Shown piece by piece: positions 1 to 5,564 of a DNA stretch of 7,684 nucleotides. A program made the position numbers and the translations under genes. The notes under the pieces were generated by a model that ran no database searches, was not told the DNA's origin, and saw nothing but the letters and a program-made list of their open reading frames with translations. Numbering within the stretch: position 1 is the stretch's first letter; the number at the start of each line of letters is the position of its first letter. Source of the stretch: SFEL01 sp045592165 (GTDB taxonomy: Bacteria > Bacillota > Clostridia > Christensenellales > CAG-138); NCBI GenBank assembly GCA_045592165.1, contig JAZNUG010000125.1, forward strand, positions 1-7,684, in the 5' to 3' direction.

Positions 1-131
1 ATGATTTGCCGCCCGGTGGCGGTCATATCCGCCATAGGCAAATCATGTAAGAGCCCCCGTAAGGGAGTAAGATCGCACATGTGCCGTGCACTTGTGCGCA
101 CCTCGCTCAAAAACCAAAAGTTTTTGAGCGA
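1..131 (-). repeat. Structured dispersed repeat, copy 1 (after tdh, cut by window edge)
   Basis: This block matches 2641-2780 with about 19 differences over the first 110 aligned bases, counted by eye. It contains three nested or serial stems. The outer stem is ATGATTTGCC (1-10) with GGCAAATCAT (37-46), enclosing TGGCGG (17-22) with CCGCCA (29-34). The middle stem is CGCACA (74-79) with TGTGCG (93-98). The third is an 11-bp stem, 103-113 with 121-131, around a 7-nt loop. In the minus-strand direction the third stem begins 10 nt after the tdh stop codon. It has no clean U-run behind it, so it is not a typical intrinsic terminator. The left end is the window edge and the element may continue beyond it. 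No coding capacity is credible. Its function and family are not recognised. It could be a REP/MITE-like element or a structured 3' untranslated RNA. Confidence 0.8.
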
Positions 132-141
132 AAGCGAAGCT

Positions 142-1191
142 TTAGTTGGTCCAGTCGAGAATTACCTTGCCGGATTTTCCGCTGTTCATTGCGGCAAAGC
201 CCTTGTCAAAGTCCCGGTAGTTGAATCTGTGGGTGATCATGGGATGCATATCCAGACCGCCCTCAACCATGGTGATCATCTTATACCAGGTTTCGTACAT
301 CTGGCGGCCGTATACGCCCTGCAGAGTAAGGCTGTTCCAGATGACCTTATTGAGGTTTATCTTCACATCCTTGGGGTGGATGCCCAGAAGGGCGATCTTT
401 CCGCCGTTTCTCATGTTGTTTATCATGGTATCCAGGGCGGTGAAGTTGCCGCTCATTTCAAGGCCCACGTCAAAGCCTTCCACCATGTTCTGCCTGGCGT
501 AGATATCCTCCAGCTTTTCCCGGGAAACGTTTACCACGGCGGTTGCACCCATGCGCTTTGCCATTTCAAGGCGGTAGTCGTTTACGTCGGTAACTACAAC
601 GCTGCGTGCGCCGTTGCGGCGGCAGATCGCAGTGGCCATCATGCCGATGGGGCCTGCGCCGGTGATAAGAACATCTTCACCGATAACGTCAAACATAAGG
701 GCGGTATGGGTGGCGTTGCCCAGCGCATCGAAGAAGGAAACCACGTCCTCATCTATGCCTGCGGGAATGGGAACAACGTTGCTGGCGGGAATGACGAGAT
801 ATTCTGCGAATGCGCCGTCGCGGTTTACACCTACGCCGCTGGTATGGCGGCAGAACTGGCCGTTGCCTGCGCGGCAGTTGCGGCAGTGGCCGCATACGAT
901 GTGGCCTTCGCCGGATACTATCTGGCCGATTTCATAGGCGGTAACGCCCTCGCCCAGCGCTTCGATTTCACCCACATATTCATGGCCGATTATCATGGGA
1001 GTTTTAATGTTTTCCTGGCTCCAGGGGTCCCAGTTGTAGATGTGAAGATCGGTGCCGCATATGGCGGTTTTGTGTATCTTGATGCGCACCTCACCTACGC
1101 CCGGCTCAGGCTTGGGCATCTTCATGAGGGTAAGCCCGGGACCGGCCTCTGCCTTGACCAATGCGTCCATCATCTGCTGCTCATGCTGCAT
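142..1191 (-). CDS. tdh: L-threonine 3-dehydrogenase (zinc-dependent, MDR family)
   Basis: This cytoplasmic enzyme oxidises L-threonine with NAD+ to 2-amino-3-ketobutyrate, the first step of threonine breakdown towards glycine and acetyl-CoA. The 349-residue product is close to the usual length of about 340. Visible motifs are the catalytic zinc site C45 in CGTDLH and H70-E71 in GHEYVG, the structural zinc cysteines C100, C103, C106 and C114, and the NAD-binding Rossmann turn TGAGPIG (177-183). The N-terminal ALVKAEAGPGL and TAICGTDLHIYNWDPWSQ are characteristic of Tdh rather than other alcohol dehydrogenases. The reading frame is open further upstream to 1251, but the ATG at 1191 is chosen because GGAGGA lies 6 nt before it and family similarity begins there. 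It appears monocistronic: asd ends in a terminator upstream and a repeat follows. Its promoter is flanked by two copies of a palindromic operator-like site. No kbl partner is in the window. Confidence 0.95.
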   Translation of the reverse strand: MQHEQQMMDALVKAEAGPGLTLMKMPKPEPGVGEVRIKIHKTAICGTDLHIYNWDPWSQENIKTPMIIGHEYVGEIEALGEGVTAYEIGQIVSGEGHIVCGHCRNCRAGNGQFCRHTSGVGVNRDGAFAEYLVIPASNVVPIPAGIDEDVVSFFDALGNATHTALMFDVIGEDVLITGAGPIGMMATAICRRNGARSVVVTDVNDYRLEMAKRMGATAVVNVSREKLEDIYARQNMVEGFDVGLEMSGNFTALDTMINNMRNGGKIALLGIHPKDVKINLNKVIWNSLTLQGVYGRQMYETWYKMITMVEGGLDMHPMITHRFNYRDFDKGFAAMNSGKSGKVILDWTN

Positions 1192-1250
1192 AGCTGTTCC
1201 TCCGATTTTTAAATTTATTAAGTAAAGCGGAAAAATAATATCGACTTGCA

Positions 1251-1271
1251 ATGTCCCTGTTCTGCGGACAT
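1251..1271 (-). promoter_or_regulatory. Operator-like palindrome O1 in the tdh leader
   Basis: The ends form a perfect 6-bp inverted repeat, ATGTCC and GGACAT on the plus strand, with a 9-bp spacer. Read on the minus strand the 19-bp core is TGTCCGCAGAACAGGGACA. The core matches O2 (in opposite orientation) at 17 of 19 positions and the site before hom at 16 of 19. It lies just downstream of the predicted tdh -10 box, where a bound protein would block transcription. The regulator is not identified. Confidence 0.65.
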
Positions 1272-1279
1272 CTACTTAT

Positions 1280-1307
1280 AGTATACAACAAAAATCACGG
1301 ATGTAAA
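1280..1307 (-). promoter_or_regulatory. Predicted sigma-A promoter of tdh
   Basis: On the minus strand the -35 box is TTTACA (1302-1307), followed by a 16-bp spacer and the -10 box TATACT (1280-1285). Transcription would start near 1273, giving a leader of about 80 nt. Operator-like palindromes sit immediately downstream (1251-1271) and upstream (1327-1347). Confidence 0.6.
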
Positions 1308-1326
1308 TACATAAAATTGAAAATAT

Positions 1327-1347
1327 TTGTCCGCATAACACGGACAA
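1327..1347 (+). promoter_or_regulatory. Operator-like palindrome O2 upstream of the tdh promoter
   Basis: A perfect 7-bp inverted repeat, TTGTCCG and CGGACAA, has a 7-bp spacer. Read on the plus strand the 19-bp core is TGTCCGCATAACACGGACA, which matches the minus-strand reading of O1 at 17 of 19 positions. Its centre is 76 bp from that of O1, with the tdh promoter between them. It lies upstream of the predicted -35 box and so outside the tdh transcript, which favours a DNA-binding site over an RNA structure. Confidence 0.65.
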
Positions 1348-1394
1348 TAGTGCGCTGAGTACGGCAGGACGCATACTTTGTTTTTATCGCAGAC

Positions 1395-1418
1395 AAAAAG
1401 CCGCGCAATAAGCGCGGC
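1395..1418 (-). terminator. Intrinsic terminator of asd
   Basis: In the minus direction a 7-bp GC-only stem, GCCGCGC (1418-1412) with GCGCGGC (1406-1400), has a 5-nt loop and is followed at once by TTTTT. It lies about 40 nt past the asd stop codon and separates asd from tdh. Confidence 0.88.
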
Positions 1419-1457
1419 CTTCTGCAAAAGAGAGGAGTATGATAACAGTTACGAATA

Positions 1458-2450
1458 TTACTTTATAAGCAGCTCTGCAATCTGCACTGCATTGGTGGCA
1501 GCGCCCTTACGCACCTGGTCGCCGGAGCACCACAGGGCCAGCGCACCGGGAATGGCAAGGTCCTTCCTTATGCGGCCCACGAATACGATATCCTGATCGC
1601 TGGTATCAAGGGGCATGGGATACAGGTGGTTTGCCATATCGTCCACCAGCTTGCAGCCGGGGGCAGAGGCGATGGCTGCGCGTACTTCCTCAACGGAAAG
1701 CTCACGCTCGGTGATGACGGTGGCGGAGATGGAATGGGAGCGGATAACGGGAACCCGAACGCAGGTGCAGGTAACATTCAGCTCAGGCAGGTGCATTATC
1801 TTGCGTCCTTCGTTCTGCATCTTCATCTCTTCGGAGGTATAACCCTCAGCGTTTGCGCCGCCTATTTCAGGGATAAGGTTATAGGCTATCTGGTGCTTGA
1901 ATACTTTACATTCCACAGGCTCGCCCTTGGCGATGGCGTTTATCTGAGCTTCAAGCTCAATGGGGCCGCCGGCGCCTGCACCGCTTACCGCCTGATAGGT
2001 TGAGGCCACCATTGCCTTGATGGGGGACAGTTTGTTTATTGCGTTTACTGCCACCAGAGTGATAATGGTGGAGCAGTTGGGGTTGCTTATCACGCCCTTG
2101 TGATTGAGGGCGTCAGCGGCGTTGATTTCGGGAATTACAAGGGGTACTTCGGGATCCATGCGAAATGCGCTGGAGTTATCCACAAATACCGCGCCCGCTG
2201 CCTTGATGGCGGGGGCAAACTTTACAGCGATGTCGTTTTCCGCTGCGCCGAGGACTATATCCAGCCCCTCAAATGCACTTTCGCAGGCTTCCTGTATCTG
2301 TACGCTGCCGAAGGGGGTATCCATATAGCTGCCTGCGCTCCTGCCGCTTGCTAGGAGGCGAAGCTCCGTAATGGGGAAATTGCGCTCCCAGAGTACCTTT
2401 ATCATCTGCTGACCAACTGCGCCGGTTGCGCCCAGTATTGCTACCTTCAT
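1458..2450 (-). CDS. asd: Aspartate-semialdehyde dehydrogenase
   Basis: This enzyme reduces 4-phospho-L-aspartate with NADPH to aspartate 4-semialdehyde, the branch point to lysine/diaminopimelate and to homoserine. The 330-residue product has normal family length. The N-terminal nucleotide-binding loop is GATGAVG (7-13). The active-site cysteine is C126 in SNPNCSTI. The substrate-binding region includes VDNSSAFR (90-97) and the VPVIRSHS segment with R237 and H239. The ATG at 2450 is supported by AAAGGAGA (2459-2466), 8 nt upstream, and by similarity starting at MKVAILGATGAVG. It lies 340 bp downstream of lysC on the same strand. The gap is filled by structured repeats, so it is unclear whether asd is read from the hom-lysC promoter or from its own; no convincing promoter is visible in the gap. 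It ends in a strong intrinsic terminator. Confidence 0.97.
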   Translation of the reverse strand: MKVAILGATGAVGQQMIKVLWERNFPITELRLLASGRSAGSYMDTPFGSVQIQEACESAFEGLDIVLGAAENDIAVKFAPAIKAAGAVFVDNSSAFRMDPEVPLVIPEINAADALNHKGVISNPNCSTIITLVAVNAINKLSPIKAMVASTYQAVSGAGAGGPIELEAQINAIAKGEPVECKVFKHQIAYNLIPEIGGANAEGYTSEEMKMQNEGRKIMHLPELNVTCTCVRVPVIRSHSISATVITERELSVEEVRAAIASAPGCKLVDDMANHLYPMPLDTSDQDIVFVGRIRKDLAIPGALALWCSGDQVRKGAATNAVQIAELLIK

Positions 2451-2477
2451 GTGTATAGTCTCCTTTGTGGTTGTTAT

Positions 2478-2539
2478 CTTCTTTTCTTTTTCTTTTCACG
2501 GGAAAAGAAAAGAGAAAAGAAGCAAAAGAAAAAGAAAAG
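2478..2539 (-). other. Purine/pyrimidine inverted repeat in the asd leader, with alternative pairings
   Basis: The plus-strand arm 2478-2497 is all C and T. It pairs with the all-purine arm 2502-2522 across a 4-nt loop, about 20 bp with one bulged base. A shorter part of the same arm, CTTTTCTTTTTCTTTT (2481-2496), is also perfectly complementary over 16 bp to 2524-2539. The two hairpins exclude each other. The structure ends 11 nt before the asd ribosome binding site. It could influence asd translation or be only a slippage-prone low-complexity tract. In the minus direction the stem is A/G:U/C-rich, not GC-rich, so it is not a standard terminator. Confidence 0.5.
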
Positions 2540-2565
2540 CGAAAGAGTAACAATTGTGATTATGC

Positions 2566-2640
2566 TGTACGGGCTTTAAAGCCGTTTTCAGCGGCATGTA
2601 CGGTGAAAACGGAACTATCCCGAAGGGATAGATACCTGTC
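2566..2640 (-). repeat. Serial hairpins adjoining repeat copy 2
   Basis: Three inverted repeats follow one another. GGCTTTAAAGCC (2572-2583) is self-complementary. CCGTTTTCA (2582-2590) pairs with TGAAAACGG (2604-2612). CTATCCC (2615-2621) pairs with GGGATAG (2625-2631) over a GAA loop. TGTACGG also occurs twice (2566-2572 and 2597-2603). The block abuts the repeat copy at 2641 and may be part of the same element, but copy 1 is cut by the window edge at exactly this boundary, so this cannot be tested here. Confidence 0.5.
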
Positions 2641-2780
2641 ATGATTTGCCGCCCGGTGGTGGCCGCAGCCGACATAGGCAAATCATGTAAAAGCCCCCGT
2701 AAGGGATAATAATCGCGCACGTGCTGTGCACTTGCGCGCTGCTCGCGGAAAATCCAAAGCGCAGCGATGATTTTTCGCGA
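2641..2780 (-). repeat. Structured dispersed repeat, copy 2 (between lysC and asd)
   Basis: This is the second copy of the element at 1-131, in the same orientation. The outer stem ATGATTTGCC (2641-2650) with GGCAAATCAT (2677-2686) is unchanged. The middle stem is CGCGCA (2714-2719) with TGCGCG (2733-2738). The third stem is 2743-2753 with 2770-2780, containing one G-T wobble, with a 16-nt loop. In the minus direction it begins 10 nt after the lysC stop codon. Differences from copy 1 within the middle and third stems occur in pairs that keep base pairing. No gene is credible here, although an open frame of 124 codons crosses it on the minus strand. Confidence 0.8.
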
Positions 2781-2790
2781 AAGGCAGCGC

Positions 2791-4116
2791 CTAAGTGAAA
2801 CTGTGATAAAGCACCTGTATGGCCTTCTCAAAATCGGAATCCATAACGCCCACGATGATGATAATCTCATCTGCGCCCTGCTCGATAAGGCGGATGTTTA
2901 TATCGTTTGCGCCAAGGTTTGCAAACAGGCGGCCGGATATACCGAGACGGAATGCCATCTTACGGCCAACCACTGCGATAAGGCTTATGTCGCCGGTAAC
3001 CTTGATGGTATCGGGCTGACATACCGCCTTGAGCTCTGCAACCAGCTCAGGCAGGCAGCGTTCCACCTTGCCGGTGGGCATTACCAGGGTAAGGCTGTCA
3101 ATACCGGTGGGCACATGCTCAACGGTTACGCCGAATTTTTCCGTAACTTCCAGCGCCTTGCGGAGGAAGCCCGGCTCGCCGGACATGCCGATCTTGCCCA
3201 TGGACACTACTGTATAGTGCTTGCGGCCGGAAATGCCGGTGATGAAGTGGGTTGCGCTGTGCTCGTCGTCAACTTCTTCATCAAAGGATTCACGGATGAG
3301 GGTGCCGACGGCGGAGGGGTCGTTGGTATTCTTGATGTAGAGGGGAACGTCCTTCATGCGTACGGGGAAGACCGCCTCTTCATGGAGAACCTCTGCGCCC
3401 ATGTAGGAAAGCTCCCGAAGCTCCGCATAGGTGATGCGCTCGATGGACTTTGGCTTGTCAACAATGCGGGGATCTGCCATGAGAATACCGGAAACGTCTG
3501 TCCAGTTTTCGTAGGCAATTGCATCTATTGCGGCGGCGGCAAGTGCGCCGGTGATATCCGAGCCGCCCCGGGAGAGGGTGCGGATGGTGCCGTCGGGCAT
3601 GGAGCCGTAGAAGCCGGGGAGAACGATGCGGGGATGCTTCCTGATAAGCTCCTGAACTGCTGCATAGGTCTTGTCCAGATCGATCTTGCCGTCATAGCCA
3701 AAGAACAGCCAGTCCTTTGCGTCGCCGAATGCATAGCCAAGGTATTCCGCCATCAGCTTTGCGTTTAGATATTCGCCCCGGGAAGCAAGATAGTCGGTGC
3801 TCATACGCTTGCCCATGTGGGAGCGGATCTCCGCGAACTCTGCCTCAAGGTCAAGGGTGAGGCCGCAGGTCTGCTTGATTTCGTTATACCTTTCTTCGAT
3901 CATGGCGAAGATGTTGTCGTAGCTTACGCCGTACTGTATATGTGCATGGCACAGATACAATAGGTCGGTTACCTTGCTGTCCCCGGAGAAGCGGCGGCCG
4001 GGAGCGGATACTACCACTACGCTGCGGGAACTGTCTGACTCTACTATGCCCTTTACCTTTGCGAACTGCTCTCCGCTTGCAAGGGAGGAGCCGCCGAATT
4101 TACATACCTTCAACAT
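2791..4116 (-). CDS. lysC: Aspartate kinase (monofunctional, with C-terminal ACT domains)
   Basis: This enzyme phosphorylates L-aspartate with ATP to 4-phospho-aspartate, the committed step to lysine, threonine and methionine. The 441 residues comprise an amino-acid-kinase domain (about 1-275) and two regulatory ACT domains (about 300-370 and 376-438). Kinase motifs are KFGGSS (6-11), SRGE (112-115), TLSRGGSD (180-187), WTDVSG (205-210) and ADPR (215-218). The ACT region contains GISGRLFANLGANDINIRLI, typical of effector-binding aspartate kinases, so feedback inhibition is expected; whether lysine or threonine is the effector cannot be read from sequence. The ATG at 4116 has AGGAG 11 nt upstream (4128-4132) and family similarity starts at MLKVCKFGGSS. 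It follows hom by 29 bp, so the two are probably co-transcribed. A structured repeat begins 10 nt after its stop codon. The symbol is by family; other aspartate kinase names are possible. Confidence 0.95.
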   Translation of the reverse strand: MLKVCKFGGSSLASGEQFAKVKGIVESDSSRSVVVVSAPGRRFSGDSKVTDLLYLCHAHIQYGVSYDNIFAMIEERYNEIKQTCGLTLDLEAEFAEIRSHMGKRMSTDYLASRGEYLNAKLMAEYLGYAFGDAKDWLFFGYDGKIDLDKTYAAVQELIRKHPRIVLPGFYGSMPDGTIRTLSRGGSDITGALAAAAIDAIAYENWTDVSGILMADPRIVDKPKSIERITYAELRELSYMGAEVLHEEAVFPVRMKDVPLYIKNTNDPSAVGTLIRESFDEEVDDEHSATHFITGISGRKHYTVVSMGKIGMSGEPGFLRKALEVTEKFGVTVEHVPTGIDSLTLVMPTGKVERCLPELVAELKAVCQPDTIKVTGDISLIAVVGRKMAFRLGISGRLFANLGANDINIRLIEQGADEIIIIVGVMDSDFEKAIQVLYHSFT

Positions 4117-4145
4117 TTATTGTATATCTCCTGAAATTCTTTATA

Positions 4146-5291
4146 TTAATCAGCTATGCCTGCAAAGAAGGCTGCAGGGTCTGTTTTGCGAATGTGCTCG
4201 GCAAGCCTGTGTGCGTCCGCAACGGACATGGGCTCAGTTATGCAGTACTGGCCGTTAACTTCTACGCTGATCTGATTCTTTATCCCGCGGAAGTTGAACT
4301 CAGAGCGGATGTAGTAGGGATGCACCTCGGCGGAGTTGTCTGCCCGTACCATTGCGCCGCCGGCCTTGATGGGGGAGGCATGTTCGGCAATGTCTATCAT
4401 ATCCTGTACGAGGGAGCTGCCTGTAGGGTACTTGCCTGCACCCTGTCCCATAAGGGAGAGGCGGCCTATCCACTTGCCCATAAGGGTGGTCATGTTGCCG
4501 TTGAGGGGCACTGCGCTTTCGGGGGCGTCGGGCCTCAGCAGGGTGGGTTCAACGAAAGCGGCGATGCGGCCGTCATCGTATCTTTTTGCCCTTACCAGCA
4601 GCTTGCATACCTTGCCGAGGGAGCGGAAGTTGTCCACGTCTGCCTTGGTAATGTGGCGGATGCCGAAGGACTGGGGGGAATCTTCCTCTACGATAGTGTC
4701 AAAGGCAAGGCTTGCGGAGATAGCGCATTTGCGGAGGGCATCAATGCCGTCGATATCCGCGCTGGGGTCTGCCTCTGCATAGCCCTTGCGCTGAGCGTCT
4801 GCAAGTACTTCGTCAAAGGGCAGGCCCTCATGGGTCATGCAGTGGAGAATGTAGTTTGTGGTGCCGTTAAGTATGCCGGAAATCTCGCTGACCTCATCGC
4901 AGCGCTTTACCCTGAGAAGATTGCACAGCCAGGGAATGCCGCCGCCTGCAGAGGGGGTGAAGCGAAGCTGGACGCCGCATTCTTTTGCCAGAGCAAAAAG
5001 CTCCTCATAATAATGGCAGATAAGCTGCTTGTTGGCAGAAACCACGTGCTTGCCCGCCTTCATTGCGGAGGTGACGTATTCGTAGGCGGGATGAAGTCCG
5101 CCCATGGCCTCGGCGACGATTTCTATCTCGGGGTCATTGAGAATATCGCTGAAATCCTGAGTGACAAAGGGCAGCTCGGGACGGGGCATTCGGGTCAGCA
5201 CCCGCTTGACTTCTATTCCGGTGGGAAAATCCCGTGTTATCTCGTATGCGCCGCTTCCTACGAAGCCGTAGCCCAGTATGGCTGCCTTCAT
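4146..5291 (-). CDS. hom: Homoserine dehydrogenase, short form without a clear ACT domain
   Basis: This enzyme reduces aspartate semialdehyde to L-homoserine with NAD(P)H, the entry to threonine and methionine. The 381-residue product starts with the nucleotide-binding turn GYGFVG (7-12). SANK (85-88), GILNGTTNYIL (139-149) and GYAEADPSADIDGIDA (170-185) are family hallmarks. E173, D179, D184 and K188 match the spacing of the catalytic residues known in yeast homoserine dehydrogenase. GQGAGKYPTGSS (282-293) closes the active site. Many bacterial Hom proteins run to 400-440 residues and end in an ACT domain that senses threonine. Here the tail after about residue 325 is only some 55 residues and shows no clear ACT fold, so threonine feedback may be weak or absent. 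The ATG at 5291 has AGGAGG 9 nt upstream. It is the first gene of a probable hom-lysC operon, with a palindromic operator-like site just before its ribosome binding site. Confidence 0.96.
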   Translation of the reverse strand: MKAAILGYGFVGSGAYEITRDFPTGIEVKRVLTRMPRPELPFVTQDFSDILNDPEIEIVAEAMGGLHPAYEYVTSAMKAGKHVVSANKQLICHYYEELFALAKECGVQLRFTPSAGGGIPWLCNLLRVKRCDEVSEISGILNGTTNYILHCMTHEGLPFDEVLADAQRKGYAEADPSADIDGIDALRKCAISASLAFDTIVEEDSPQSFGIRHITKADVDNFRSLGKVCKLLVRAKRYDDGRIAAFVEPTLLRPDAPESAVPLNGNMTTLMGKWIGRLSLMGQGAGKYPTGSSLVQDMIDIAEHASPIKAGGAMVRADNSAEVHPYYIRSEFNFRGIKNQISVEVNGQYCITEPMSVADAHRLAEHIRKTDPAAFFAGIAD

Positions 5292-5307
5292 GGATTAAAT
5301 CCTCCTT

Positions 5308-5328
5308 ATGTCTCTGTTTTGGGGACAG
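5308..5328 (-). promoter_or_regulatory. Operator-like palindrome O3 in the hom leader
   Basis: Read on the minus strand the 19-bp core TGTCCCCAAAACAGAGACA matches the tdh site O1 at 16 of 19 and O2 at 15 of 19 positions, including the asymmetric interior CA-N-AACA. It lies downstream of the predicted hom promoter, directly before the ribosome binding site (AAGGAGG, 5301-5307). Its palindrome is less perfect than those at tdh. Confidence 0.6.
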
Positions 5329-5357
5329 ATGTATTTATTTCAAAAACATTAAGTGTA

Positions 5358-5386
5358 TTTATACCATACTTTGTGCATAAATGCAA
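5358..5386 (-). promoter_or_regulatory. Predicted sigma-A promoter of hom-lysC
   Basis: On the minus strand the -35 box TTGCAT (5381-5386) is followed by a 17-bp spacer and the -10 box TATAAA (5358-5363), preceded by TG as an extended -10. Transcription would start near 5351, leaving a leader of about 60 nt that includes O3. An A/T tract at 5410-5420 lies further upstream and could act as an UP element. Confidence 0.65.
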
Positions 5387-5480
5387 TAGAATTATGACGC
5401 GTGAACCACAAAAAATTTTTGCCGCCAAATAAAAAAAGATGGCGCCGCCGCAAACATTATATGAAATATGGACAAAAAGC

Positions 5481-5509
5481 TGAGTTTTTTCTCCGCTATC
5501 TGGTATAAT
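5481..5509 (+). promoter_or_regulatory. Predicted extended -10 promoter of the zinc peptidase gene
   Basis: The -10 box TATAAT (5504-5509) is preceded by TGG, an extended -10. The -35 region is poor (CTGAGT, 18-bp spacer). Transcription would start near 5516, about 50 nt before the ATG. The rest of the divergent gap (5387-5480) shows only an A-tract and a weak GC-rich inverted repeat. Confidence 0.6.
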
Positions 5510-5564
5510 AAAAACATAACAGACTCCATGGCAGAAAACATGGGTCAGAGAGGAAAACAAAACT

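Noticed and set aside
103..131. Third stem of repeat copy 1 as the tdh terminator
   Set aside because: The stem is half A:T and is followed in the minus direction by GGTGCGC rather than a U-run. It may protect or end the transcript in another way, but it is not a standard intrinsic terminator.
1..1212. 403-codon open frame on the plus strand, antisense to tdh
   Set aside because: It mirrors the tdh coding frame, shows no recognisable domain and runs through the repeat. The tdh frame on the other strand has full family motifs.
1192..1251. Upstream start for tdh at 1251
   Set aside because: The 20 extra residues have no family similarity, there is no good ribosome binding site, and they overlap O1. 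The ATG at 1191 has GGAGGA at ideal spacing.
2176..2184. Perfect DnaA box TTATCCACA
   Set aside because: It is a single copy inside asd and encodes part of the conserved VDNSS motif; no cluster or AT-rich unwinding region is present.
2496..2870. 124-codon open frame on the minus strand across the repeat between lysC and asd
   Set aside because: It starts inside lysC in another frame and its sequence is explained by hairpins and a pyrimidine tract (Leu/Phe/Ser-rich end). It is probably not translated.
2767..3768. 333-codon open frame on the plus strand, antisense to lysC
   Set aside because: It is a shadow of the lysC frame, with no family motifs or convincing ribosome binding site.
3942..5432. 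496-codon open frame on the plus strand, antisense to hom and part of lysC
   Set aside because: This is a shadow of two well-supported genes in codon-biased DNA, with a composition unlike a normal protein.
5409..5455. GC-rich inverted repeat with A-runs in the divergent gap (CGCCA/TGGCG)
   Set aside because: Only about 5 bp pair, and no gene on either strand runs into it, so a terminator role makes no sense. I treat it as unexplained but weak.
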